A program made the translations under genes and the position numbers. The notes under the pieces are model-generated. The model saw nothing but the letters and a program-made list of their open reading frames with translations, did no database searches and was not told where the DNA came from. Below are positions 54,433 through 62,659 of a DNA stretch of 64,000 nt, piece after piece. The stretch is from Pseudomonas sp. ACM7. Lineage in GTDB: Bacteria > Pseudomonadota > Gammaproteobacteria > Pseudomonadales > Pseudomonadaceae. The stretch lies in contig NZ_CP024866.1 of assembly GCF_004136015.1 (NCBI RefSeq), forward strand, positions 5,738,066 through 5,802,065. The letters run 5' to 3'. The stretch's first letter is position 1. Every line of letters begins with the position of its first letter.

Positions 54433-56972
54433 ACCGCCCCTTCCTGACCCTGATGGCCACGGGGCTAAGCCTGTTACCTGGGCTTGTTCATGCCGAGACG
54501 CTGCCCCTGCCGTTGACCGGCCCGGCCTTTGAAACTGCCAACGAGGCGTACAGCGCGTACGAGCGTAAAGATTACGACCTGGCCATCGCCAAGGCCCGCG
54601 AAGCGTTGCGTCAGCGGGCTGATATCACTCGCTTGAACACCTTGATTGCACTGGCACAACGCGACAAGGAACAGCGAGACCATCCCAAGCGCTACCCGCA
54701 ATCACGTCAGGCCCCAGGCTTCGGCGCCGCGGCCCAGGCGTTCAAGGCCTATGATCGCGATGACTTCGGCGTGGCTGCCCAAGCGGCACGCAAAGCCATC
54801 GCCCAAGCGCCCAAACGCATGGATTATCGACTGCTGCTGATCGAGTCGTTGCAACGCCAACAACATCTACAGGAAGCGGATCAAGCCACCACCCAGGCCC
54901 TCGCGGTGTTCCCGGACGACGATACGTTATTGATGCGTCGCGAAGCGATTCGTCGTCAACTGGCGGCGCCGCTGGCGGTTCAGGGCTATCGCGCCCTGGA
55001 CCAAGGCAATGCGACCCTCGCCATTGACGAAGCCCAAAAAGCCGTCGCCCTGTCCCCGGAAATCGGCGCCAATCAGCAATTGCTGATCAGTGCCCTGCTC
55101 GCTGCCAGGGATTACCGTGGGGCCGAACAGGCCGCGTCAGGCGCTTTGGCACAAGACGATGGGGAAATCGCTCCGTGGATTCTGCGCAGCTACGCCCTTG
55201 ATCGTCAGGGCAAAACTCAGGCCGCCCAGGCTGACCTGAATCACGCCCTGGCCATCGATGGCCTGCTGGAAGCGGAAATTCGTGACATTCGTTTCTTCGC
55301 CGCGGACGCCGCACTGGCCCATGGCGAGCCTCAGCAGGCGCTCGATCATCTGCAGCCATTGGCCGACGATGAAGGCGGCGAAGTGGCCCGCCGACGTACC
55401 GCTGCCCGAATGGCGCTGCGGCAGAAAAACAACGGCTTGAACGCTGTCGCCCACTTTCCGGCACCGGCCTTGAACTGTCAGGAAAGCGCCTTCGGCCTGG
55501 TCTGTGATATCTGGCCCGGTAATCAGCGCGACGGCGGAACCGACATGGCCGCCCAGGCCTACGCGGCGTTGGCCCGCAAAGACCCCGCGACAGCGGTTGC
55601 CCTGGTGAAAGAAGCCATTGCCCGCGCGCCACAGAATCCGGCGTACCACCGACTGCTGGTCAGCGCCCTGAGTGATCAGAAACGCGTGCCCGAATCCATC
55701 GCGGCGGCCAGTGACGGTCTCAAGATCAATAGCGATGATGCCCGCCTGCTCGCCCAGCGCGGTCGTTTGCGTCAGCAATCGGGTGACGATGCCGGGGCGC
55801 GCAAGGATTTTACTCAAGCCCTGGCCCTCGGCAGCCTGCCCGCTTACGAAGAAGCCAGTCTGTATGCCGCACTCGGCCAGCGTCGAACCGCACGCGAACG
55901 GCTGCAACAAGCGCGGGACACGGGCGAGCTGGAATCGATGAGCGACCTGCAGATCGCTTATTTGTCGGTCCAGGCCGGCGACGATGACGGTGCCCACACT
56001 TCGTTCCGCAAGGCCGATGCCGACACCCGACTCACGCCGACAGCAACGCAGGATGCGGCCTACACCGCCATGCGGGTCAATGACGACGAGCAAGCCGTCA
56101 CCTACTTCAAGCGCGTCATCGACGCAAAAAATGCCGATAAACTCGACATATCCCCACAGCAACTGTTCGACACCCGTCGCGCGGTGGCCGATGTGTCGCG
56201 CACCTGGGGATTGACCAGCACCACCAGTTATCGCGGCAACAGTTCAAGCAGTGGCCTGAGCTCAGCGCCGAGTAGCGGCAGCAACAGCAATGACAGCCTG
56301 CAGAACAGCACCGAGCTTTCCTGGCGTCCTTTGGGCTATCGCAACGCACGTTTTGTCGAACTCTACGGACGCATCACCGACACGCTGTGGAGCAAGAACG
56401 GCGATTCGGATACCGGTTTCGATGCGCTGCAAGGCGCCGTGGGTGTCCGGGTCAAACCCTTCACATCGCTGAACGTGATGGCCGCCGTCGAGCGTACATT
56501 CCCCTTGGGATCGTCGGACGTCGACGGTGACTGGCTGGTGCGTCTGGGCTACGGCTCAAGCATCGGGACCGATCTGCGAGTGGATGCCTCCAGCTGGTGG
56601 ACCTCGCAGTTGTTCGCTGAAGCCGGTCATTACGTCAACGACTCGCGCGACTACTTCAACAGCGAATGGCAGGTGGGTCGCAGCTACGCCATCGGCGGCA
56701 CAGGCTCGCGCTGGGTGAGTTTCCCCCATGTCGTGGCCGCGTTCGACTACGACTCCAAGATGAACAGCAAGACGGACACCGACGGCAGCACGGACTCATC
56801 ATCTGGCAAGGCCGGCGGCGTTGGTATCGGTAACAACGTCCGGTACTGGTTCCGTGAAGATGCGTACAACGCCCCCCGCTCGTATGTGGACTTTTCTCTG
56901 CAGTACCGCGTGAAGGTGCTGGGCGATGACCGCGCTCAAGGCGTGTTCGCTCGCCTGACCTATTCCTATTGA
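54429..56972 (+). CDS. nfrA: NfrA-type TPR/outer-membrane polysaccharide export protein
   Basis: An 847-residue exported protein with a signal peptide (residues 1-22, ending HA), a long stretch of tetratricopeptide-like repeats (AYSAYERKDYDLAIAKAREAL, AYDRDDFGVAAQAARKAI and others) and a C-terminal beta-barrel-like domain typical of NfrA (ELYGRITDTLWSKNGDSDTG to the terminal VFARLTYSY). It serves as the outer-membrane receptor/exporter in E. coli Nfr. Its ATG overlaps the nfrB stop (ATGA). Confidence 0.88.
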   Translation: MNRPFLTLMATGLSLLPGLVHAETLPLPLTGPAFETANEAYSAYERKDYDLAIAKAREALRQRADITRLNTLIALAQRDKEQRDHPKRYPQSRQAPGFGAAAQAFKAYDRDDFGVAAQAARKAIAQAPKRMDYRLLLIESLQRQQHLQEADQATTQALAVFPDDDTLLMRREAIRRQLAAPLAVQGYRALDQGNATLAIDEAQKAVALSPEIGANQQLLISALLAARDYRGAEQAASGALAQDDGEIAPWILRSYALDRQGKTQAAQADLNHALAIDGLLEAEIRDIRFFAADAALAHGEPQQALDHLQPLADDEGGEVARRRTAARMALRQKNNGLNAVAHFPAPALNCQESAFGLVCDIWPGNQRDGGTDMAAQAYAALARKDPATAVALVKEAIARAPQNPAYHRLLVSALSDQKRVPESIAAASDGLKINSDDARLLAQRGRLRQQSGDDAGARKDFTQALALGSLPAYEEASLYAALGQRRTARERLQQARDTGELESMSDLQIAYLSVQAGDDDGAHTSFRKADADTRLTPTATQDAAYTAMRVNDDEQAVTYFKRVIDAKNADKLDISPQQLFDTRRAVADVSRTWGLTSTTSYRGNSSSSGLSSAPSSGSNSNDSLQNSTELSWRPLGYRNARFVELYGRITDTLWSKNGDSDTGFDALQGAVGVRVKPFTSLNVMAAVERTFPLGSSDVDGDWLVRLGYGSSIGTDLRVDASSWWTSQLFAEAGHYVNDSRDYFNSEWQVGRSYAIGGTGSRWVSFPHVVAAFDYDSKMNSKTDTDGSTDSSSGKAGGVGIGNNVRYWFREDAYNAPRSYVDFSLQYRVKVLGDDRAQGVFARLTYSY

Positions 56973-56980
56973 GGACTTGC

Positions 56981-57634
56981 ATGAACGTTCGAATGTGTTT
57001 GTGGCTAGGTCTTGGCCTGCTCTCGACAGGCGCACAAGCTGCCTCGGAAATCGCCCAGCTGTACGCGCCCAAATTGCCCGAAGGCTCGGCGTATGTGCGG
57101 GTGGTCAATCCCGGCGATACCGCCATGCAGGTTCGTATTGAGCAAGGCGCGACCTTTGCCCTTTCCGCCCAGAGCACGGTGGCCAGTCCCTTCCAGGTCG
57201 TGGACTCGCGGCAGCCGCTCAAGCTGACCATCAATGGTCGCGAGATAACAGGCCTGAGCGCACCGAAAAGTGCGTGGGTCACGCTGATTCTCGACAGCGA
57301 TCCGGCACGGGCGCCACGCCTGGTCATCGACCCGCCGCTGCGCGGTAAAGACCTGCGCGCCGAGCTCAGCGTTTATAACCTGAGCAGCGGTTGCGAAAAG
57401 GCTGAAGTCAAACTGGCCAATGGCGCCCCGGTATTCACCCAGCTGCCGTTCAACGGACAAGCCCAGCGCACGATCAACCCGGTGCAGGCGACGTTGGTTG
57501 CCAGCTGCAATGACAACGCCAGCCCGCCGTTGAAGCTGGCGCCCTTCAAGGCCGGCGATCGTTATAGCCTGTTCCTGATCGGCTCCCGCCAGGCCCCTCG
57601 CCTGATTGGCCTTGTCGACCAGACCGCCCCATGA
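56981..57634 (+). CDS. AlgF-like periplasmic O-acetylation protein
   Basis: A 217-residue exported protein with signal peptide (MNVRMCLWLGLGLLSTGAQA). Residues 27-60 (LYAPKLPEGSAYVRVVNPGD) and the late block APFKAGDRYSLFL match the AlgF family, which assists O-acetylation of alginate. GAGGA precedes ATG 56981. It overlaps the next gene by four bases. In the alginate cluster AlgF works with AlgI, AlgJ and AlgX; here only AlgJ-like and AlgF-like genes are seen. Confidence 0.8.
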   Translation: MNVRMCLWLGLGLLSTGAQAASEIAQLYAPKLPEGSAYVRVVNPGDTAMQVRIEQGATFALSAQSTVASPFQVVDSRQPLKLTINGREITGLSAPKSAWVTLILDSDPARAPRLVIDPPLRGKDLRAELSVYNLSSGCEKAEVKLANGAPVFTQLPFNGQAQRTINPVQATLVASCNDNASPPLKLAPFKAGDRYSLFLIGSRQAPRLIGLVDQTAP

Positions 57635-58620
57635 ACCTTCAATCCAAACCCGATCGTTTTACCCGTCGGTTGTCGATGTCCGCCATGATCGCTGGCCTGC
57701 TGTCGAGCCTGTCAGGCACCGGCGTTCAAGCGGCGTCGGCGGTGATCACCGGCAACGGCGGCTGGTTATTCCCGGCCTGGGAAAGCCTGAGCAAAGTCGA
57801 CAACACCGGCACTGCCCGCAGCATTGCACTGGTCAAAGAACTCCAGCAGCAACTTGAACGCGAACATATCGGGCTGGTAGTGCTGGTGGTGCCGATGAAA
57901 GCGCCGTTTTATGCCCAGCGGCTGCCCGCCGATCAACCCTTGAACGTCGCCGTGATGCAGCGTTATGACCACCTGCAAAACGACTTGGCCCAAGCAGGTC
58001 TGACCACGCTGAACATCAAGCCAATCCTGCATCGGACCGAGCAAGGCAAACAGACCGCGTTTTACCGCGCCGACTACCACTGGACAGCCTGGAGCGCCGA
58101 AAACACCGCCGACTCCACGGCGCAACTGATTACCGAGCGCTACCGTCTGCGAGGTGACCCCGGTGGTGGCGCGGTGCTGGGCCAATGGTTCGACAGACGC
58201 GCGTTCGGCGACCTGGCCAGTAATTTTCTGCCAGCGATCAAGCGCAAGGCGATTGGTCGCGACATCTACACCGTTCGCCATCAGGCCGAAAACGACTTGC
58301 TGATCGACGATGCGCCGGCACCGGTCCAAGTGATAGGCAACAGCTTTGTCCAGCCTTACCTGGGTTTTACGCAGAAGCTTTCAAATACCCTGGACCGTCC
58401 CGTCGCACTGACCTGGAACCCCGGCGACGTCGGTCCGTGGGCTACGCTGCTGCAATACCTGGAGTCGGCGGATTTTGCCGAACACAAGCCGCAAGTGATC
58501 GTCTGGCAATTCAACGAGGGCCAGTTCCACCTTGGCCCTGATGCGGCAGCCAACTGGAACGCCAAAGGCGTCACCTCGCTGAGCCAATGGCATCAACGCA
58601 TCAAAAAGGCACTGCCGTGA
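57631..58620 (+). CDS. AlgJ/AlgX-like SGNH O-acetyltransferase
   Basis: A 329-residue exported protein of the AlgJ/AlgX SGNH family. Signal segment at 14-34 (MIAGLLSSLSGTGVQA). The expected D-x-H active-site motif is in YRADYHWTAW and the Ser in VIGNSFVQ. These transfer acetyl groups to polysaccharide in the periplasm. The catalytic triad is therefore present. Overlaps the algF-like stop (ATGA) and is overlapped by the next GTG start. An MBOAT (AlgI-type) partner is not seen in the window. Confidence 0.82.
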   Translation: MNLQSKPDRFTRRLSMSAMIAGLLSSLSGTGVQAASAVITGNGGWLFPAWESLSKVDNTGTARSIALVKELQQQLEREHIGLVVLVVPMKAPFYAQRLPADQPLNVAVMQRYDHLQNDLAQAGLTTLNIKPILHRTEQGKQTAFYRADYHWTAWSAENTADSTAQLITERYRLRGDPGGGAVLGQWFDRRAFGDLASNFLPAIKRKAIGRDIYTVRHQAENDLLIDDAPAPVQVIGNSFVQPYLGFTQKLSNTLDRPVALTWNPGDVGPWATLLQYLESADFAEHKPQVIVWQFNEGQFHLGPDAAANWNAKGVTSLSQWHQRIKKALP

Positions 58621-59480
58621 AAATCTTCGGCTACACCGCCAGTCGCGCGACCGTTGCTGCTCTGTTGCTTGCCGTCACCGTCGGCGCAGGTACCGGCATG
58701 CTCTACGTGACGAAGACCAAGGCCCTGGACCCGGGGATTGTCGGCATCGTCTGGCAGCCGGATAACAAGACCGTCGGTATCAGCGGACACTGGGAAAAAC
58801 TGGGCGCGCGTGAGCTGCTGGTGCAATGGACAGTCGTGGACGATCAGGCCTTCGTTCCCGGTACCGGCCTGCCCACCGTACCGGTGTTGCCCGATTGGGC
58901 GCGCATCGCCAAGGCACCCTGGGCGCAGGACGTGATCCTGGGGCTGGCGGGTTATTTCAGCGAGAACCGCTCTCGGGACAACATCGAAGAACTGGCCACG
59001 GTCTCGGAGCGGATCGCCAAATTGCCTACGCCGTTACACGTGACCGGCTGGTATTTCCCGGCTGAAGTCGACCCCAGCTGGACCCGCGCCAAAGACCTGC
59101 CCGCCCTGCTGGTCAAGCTGCCGCGACCGTTGTGGATCAGCGTTTATGACGGTGCCAATATCGGCCCCGTCGCCACCGCCGAATGGCTCAAGCAATGGCT
59201 GCCGGATGACATCGGCGTGTTCTTCCAGGACGGTGTTGGCGTCTACGCCCGCACTGCACCGGTCGCGCGAACCTACGCCGACGCCCTGCGCCAGCGTCTG
59301 GGCAATGACCGTGTGCGGATCATCGTCGAAGCCTTCCGCCCCAACTTTGGTGGCGGCTTCCGCTCCGCGACCGCTGCCGAGCTCAAACCGCAACTGGCGG
59401 CCTATGACGGATATCCGCTCTACCTGTTCGACGGGCCGCACTACGTGACGCCAGAGTTGGTCGAGCAATTGGTGCAGTAA
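58617..59480 (+). CDS. Putative TIM-barrel glycosidase-like protein (DUF4434-like)
   Basis: A 287-residue protein from GTG 58617, which overlaps the preceding stop codon; AAGG lies eight bases upstream. There is an N-terminal membrane anchor (VAALLLAVTVGAGTGMLYV) and a (beta/alpha)-barrel style sequence: GIVWQPDNKTVGISGHWEKL, VTGWYFPAEVDPSW, IGVFFQDGVGV and RVRIIVEAFRPN. DUF4434-type glycosidase-like proteins have this order. Last gene of the operon. It may trim or edit the polymer. E. coli ybcH is adjacent to nfrAB; similarity to it is not established. Confidence 0.6.
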   Translation: MKIFGYTASRATVAALLLAVTVGAGTGMLYVTKTKALDPGIVGIVWQPDNKTVGISGHWEKLGARELLVQWTVVDDQAFVPGTGLPTVPVLPDWARIAKAPWAQDVILGLAGYFSENRSRDNIEELATVSERIAKLPTPLHVTGWYFPAEVDPSWTRAKDLPALLVKLPRPLWISVYDGANIGPVATAEWLKQWLPDDIGVFFQDGVGVYARTAPVARTYADALRQRLGNDRVRIIVEAFRPNFGGGFRSATAAELKPQLAAYDGYPLYLFDGPHYVTPELVEQLVQ

Positions 59481-59499
59481 AGCGTGCGCAGCTGACGTG

Positions 59500-62109
59500 T
59501 TAACTTTCAGCGTGAGCGCTTTCGGCCAGCGCTCGCAGCCCTGAATGCTTCGCGTGGACGCCAATCAAGTGTCCAATCGCCTGCGCATCCATGGGCCGGC
59601 TCAAGAAATACCCTTGAACCTCATCGCACCGCGCATCCTGCAACGCCTGAAGTTGCTCGATCGTTTCCACCCCCTCTGCCGTGACTGTCAGCGACAGGGC
59701 CCTGCCCAGCCCGACGATGGCCTCGATGATCGACTGATCATCACCGCTGGCGGCCAGCCCGGAAATAAAGCTGCGATCGATCTTCAACCCATCGAAAGGA
59801 AATGAACGCAGGTAGCTCAATGACGAGTACCCAGTGCCGAAATCGTCCATTGCCAGGCGGACACCCAAGGCCTTCAAGTCGTGCATGATCTGCAGCGCGC
59901 CCTTGGCGTCGTCCAGCATGACATTCTCGGTCAATTCCAATTCCAGCCGGGCCGGATTCAAACCGGTCTGCGTTAACACCGCCTGAACCCTGGACACCAG
60001 TTGCCCGCGCTGAAACTCTGTCGGCGACAGGTTCACCGATACAAAGAGTTCTTCAGGCCAGGTCGACGCGGTCCTGCAAGCGGTGTGCAGCACCCAGTTG
60101 CTCAGCGGCAGAATCAACCCGGTTTCTTCCGCTATGGGAATGAAAACGTCGGGCGCCAACAGCCCTCTCACCGGGTGCTCCCAACGTACCAGCGCTTCGG
60201 CACCGGCCATGACCCTGCCTGCAATCTGATAGCGCGGCTGAAAGTGCAGACGCAACTCATCATGTTTGATCGCGTGACGCAGATCGCTTTCCAACTGACG
60301 ACGATCGAGGATTCGAGCGTTCATGTCGCCCGCGTAAAAACGCCAGGTATTGCGTCCTGCATCCTTGGCTTCATACAACGCGATGTCGGCATAGCGCAGT
60401 AACTCATCGGCCAGGGTGGCGTCGGCCGGTGCCATGGCAATGCCGATGCTGGCACTGATAAACACCTCATGCTCATTAATCTGCAACGGCTGTTCGATGC
60501 AGTCGATCAGGCGCTGGCACAGGTGCTCGACCTCATCCTGAGAAACCATATTCGCCACCACCAGCACAAACTCATCGCCACCGATTCGCGCGACCAGGTC
60601 ATCGGAGCGCAAGCACTGCCCCAACCTTTTGGAGACCTCGTTGAGCACTTGATCGCCTGCGGCATGCCCGAGCAAATCATTCACCGGTTTGAAGCGATCG
60701 AGGTCGACGCTGAGCATGACCAACGGATCACTCAGGGTCGGCGCAGCCTTGAGTTTGCCATCGAGGAATTCCTGCATACGGGCGCGATTCGCCAGGCCCG
60801 TCAGCGCATCGTGTTGCGACAGGTATTCGATCCGTCGGCGGGCCGCCACTTCTTCGGTGATATCGCTGGCCGTGCCGCGATAGCCCAGCCCCTCCATCTC
60901 CCGCACGGAAAGACGGAAAATCCTGGCTTGCCCGTCCCCTGACAGATAGCTGCATTGCAAGATGGCGTTGGCCCGTCGCGAGTGGTTTTTCAACCACTGG
61001 GAAAGCGGGCCCTGATCAGACACCAGCAAGTCATCGATAGGACGACCAAGACACTCGGCCCTGCGCAGTCCCGTCACGGTTTCGAAGCGCTCTGACAGGT
61101 AGGTGAAGCGCAACCCGGTATCGATTTCCCAAATCCAGTCGGAGGACGCTTCGGCGACATCACGAAACCGCGCCTCACTGGCCGCCAATGCCGTGCGACT
61201 GACCTGCAAGGAGGTGTAACTGGCATCCATCACTTGCGCAGCCGCCGTGGTACGCCGCTGAAAAAGCCAGGTCATCAGTCCGATAATCAGCCCCGCTATA
61301 CCGACCAGAGGCAACACCACGGTCATCAACCGATACCCCGGCTGCGCCGGTGTCCACTGCAGGGTGCCCGCCGTACCGGTTTCCCCCAGACGCAAAAACG
61401 ATGTGCCGAGCGCTGCGCTATCACCTGAGGCCACGCGCAATTGAGCAATCCCGAAATCACTGGCCATGCTACTCAATCGGGCAGCATCGAGCCTGGAGAC
61501 GAACAACAGTATTGAGGCTGGCCTGTCATCCGTTTCGACCTGGGGGTTGGTGCCAGGCGTCAGGGGCGCGGCAGCGACCAACACCGGGGTGCCGTCGACA
61601 TCGAGAAACGCCTTGATGGGTGTTTCGCTTTCGACATCGATGCGTGCACGTTCGATGAGCGCGGTGATGGGTTGTTTCAACCAGTCTTCAGCGGTGACCG
61701 ATTCCAGCTGCCCATTGATGACCGAGTACACCGTACGATCGGTCGGATCGATCACAAACACGCCCTCAAACCCGAAATCCTCAAACAGCGACGAACCGGC
61801 ATTCTGGCGGACAAATGCCCAGTCGGTATCCACCTTCCTGTGCAGGTGCTCATAGGCATCGCCCCAGAATGCGTAATCCTTGATCGTCAAAAGAACCGAC
61901 TTCTCCAGGGCCTGCACGGCCTTTTCCGTATAAAAGCGACTGCGGCGCTCGGCGTCCTGGTTTTGCTCGAAGGCGATGTAAACAATCAAGGTGCTGGCCA
62001 ACAGGAAGATCGACAACAACAGACAAGAGAAGCCCGTCAAAGACATGCGGGTCAGGGAAAGATTGGAGGTTTGCATCTGCGGCAGAGGGTCGAGAGGCTT
62101 GTTTTTCAT
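59500..62109 (-). CDS. CHASE4-PAS-GGDEF-EAL c-di-GMP signalling protein
   Basis: An 869-residue membrane protein. Transmembrane helix 1 at 25-47; a periplasmic CHASE4-like sensor (DYAFWGDAYEHL...WAFVRQNAG), helix 2 at 262-283; a PAS domain (312-420); GGDEF with active motif GGDEF 510-514 and I-site RSDD 501-504; EAL domain with EAL at 638-640 and MDDFGTGYSSLSYL. Both catalytic motifs are intact, so it may make or degrade c-di-GMP. It converges on the exopolysaccharide operon and ends 19 bases after it. Confidence 0.92.
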   Translation of the reverse strand: MKNKPLDPLPQMQTSNLSLTRMSLTGFSCLLLSIFLLASTLIVYIAFEQNQDAERRSRFYTEKAVQALEKSVLLTIKDYAFWGDAYEHLHRKVDTDWAFVRQNAGSSLFEDFGFEGVFVIDPTDRTVYSVINGQLESVTAEDWLKQPITALIERARIDVESETPIKAFLDVDGTPVLVAAAPLTPGTNPQVETDDRPASILLFVSRLDAARLSSMASDFGIAQLRVASGDSAALGTSFLRLGETGTAGTLQWTPAQPGYRLMTVVLPLVGIAGLIIGLMTWLFQRRTTAAAQVMDASYTSLQVSRTALAASEARFRDVAEASSDWIWEIDTGLRFTYLSERFETVTGLRRAECLGRPIDDLLVSDQGPLSQWLKNHSRRANAILQCSYLSGDGQARIFRLSVREMEGLGYRGTASDITEEVAARRRIEYLSQHDALTGLANRARMQEFLDGKLKAAPTLSDPLVMLSVDLDRFKPVNDLLGHAAGDQVLNEVSKRLGQCLRSDDLVARIGGDEFVLVVANMVSQDEVEHLCQRLIDCIEQPLQINEHEVFISASIGIAMAPADATLADELLRYADIALYEAKDAGRNTWRFYAGDMNARILDRRQLESDLRHAIKHDELRLHFQPRYQIAGRVMAGAEALVRWEHPVRGLLAPDVFIPIAEETGLILPLSNWVLHTACRTASTWPEELFVSVNLSPTEFQRGQLVSRVQAVLTQTGLNPARLELELTENVMLDDAKGALQIMHDLKALGVRLAMDDFGTGYSSLSYLRSFPFDGLKIDRSFISGLAASGDDQSIIEAIVGLGRALSLTVTAEGVETIEQLQALQDARCDEVQGYFLSRPMDAQAIGHLIGVHAKHSGLRALAESAHAES

Positions 62110-62237
62110 AGGGCTTCCAGGCGGTACAACGGCTACGGGCTAGCACAGGAGACGACGCAGGCGTTAAAACACATGCGTTGAAAATGCTCCCTGAGTCGAA
62201 GTGATTCCTCGCATTCAGCCCCGGACTGTTGGCAGGA

Positions 62238-62498
62238 TCAGTCCGTAATGTACTTGTTGAACTTATCGGCGCGAATGTCGATGCCTTGACCCGCTATCGC
62301 CTTCAACCGCTCAACGGTCGAGTCTTGCGAGACAAGCCAATTCTGAAGGTTCAGTTCAATTTTTCTTTTTGCGGCAGCTGGGCTTTCGAGCGCGACGCCG
62401 GCCTGATGGAAAAAGGCTTCTCGATCTCGACGTCGATAACCGCGGAACCCGTAAGAGTGGGCTTGTTCGCTTACTGAGCGGGCGTCAACAGAACGTTA
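62238..62498 (-). pseudogene. Unrecognised coding relic without start codon
   Basis: A minus-strand frame open between TAA near 62498 and TGA 62240-62238 reads HSYGFRGYRRRDREAFFHQA, then ALESPAAAKRKIELNLQNWL and VERLKAIAGQGIDIRADKFN. The composition looks like a real helical protein, but the frame has no start codon. It may be the 3' end of a lost gene. I cannot name a family. Confidence 0.3.
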
Positions 62499-62659
62499 TT
62501 GTCTCGAAATACCTCACAACCGCTGATCAGTTAGTGCGGTTTTTTGACACCTCCCCGATATGTGGTCACAACTTTTGCGCTTCGTTGGGCCCTAACACCG
62601 TGGCTGTCGATGGAATATTGGCATCTTCCGAGGTTTTAGCCCGATACGGAGATAAGCTC

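Noticed and set aside
55137..56162. Open minus-strand frame (341 codons)
   Set aside because: Antisense to nfrA; no motifs and no ribosome-binding site.
48764..59480. Ordinary cellulose (bcs) or alginate operon
   Set aside because: No BcsA/BcsC or Alg8/Alg44 homologues; the glycosyltransferase is of the NfrB type and the first gene is wecB.
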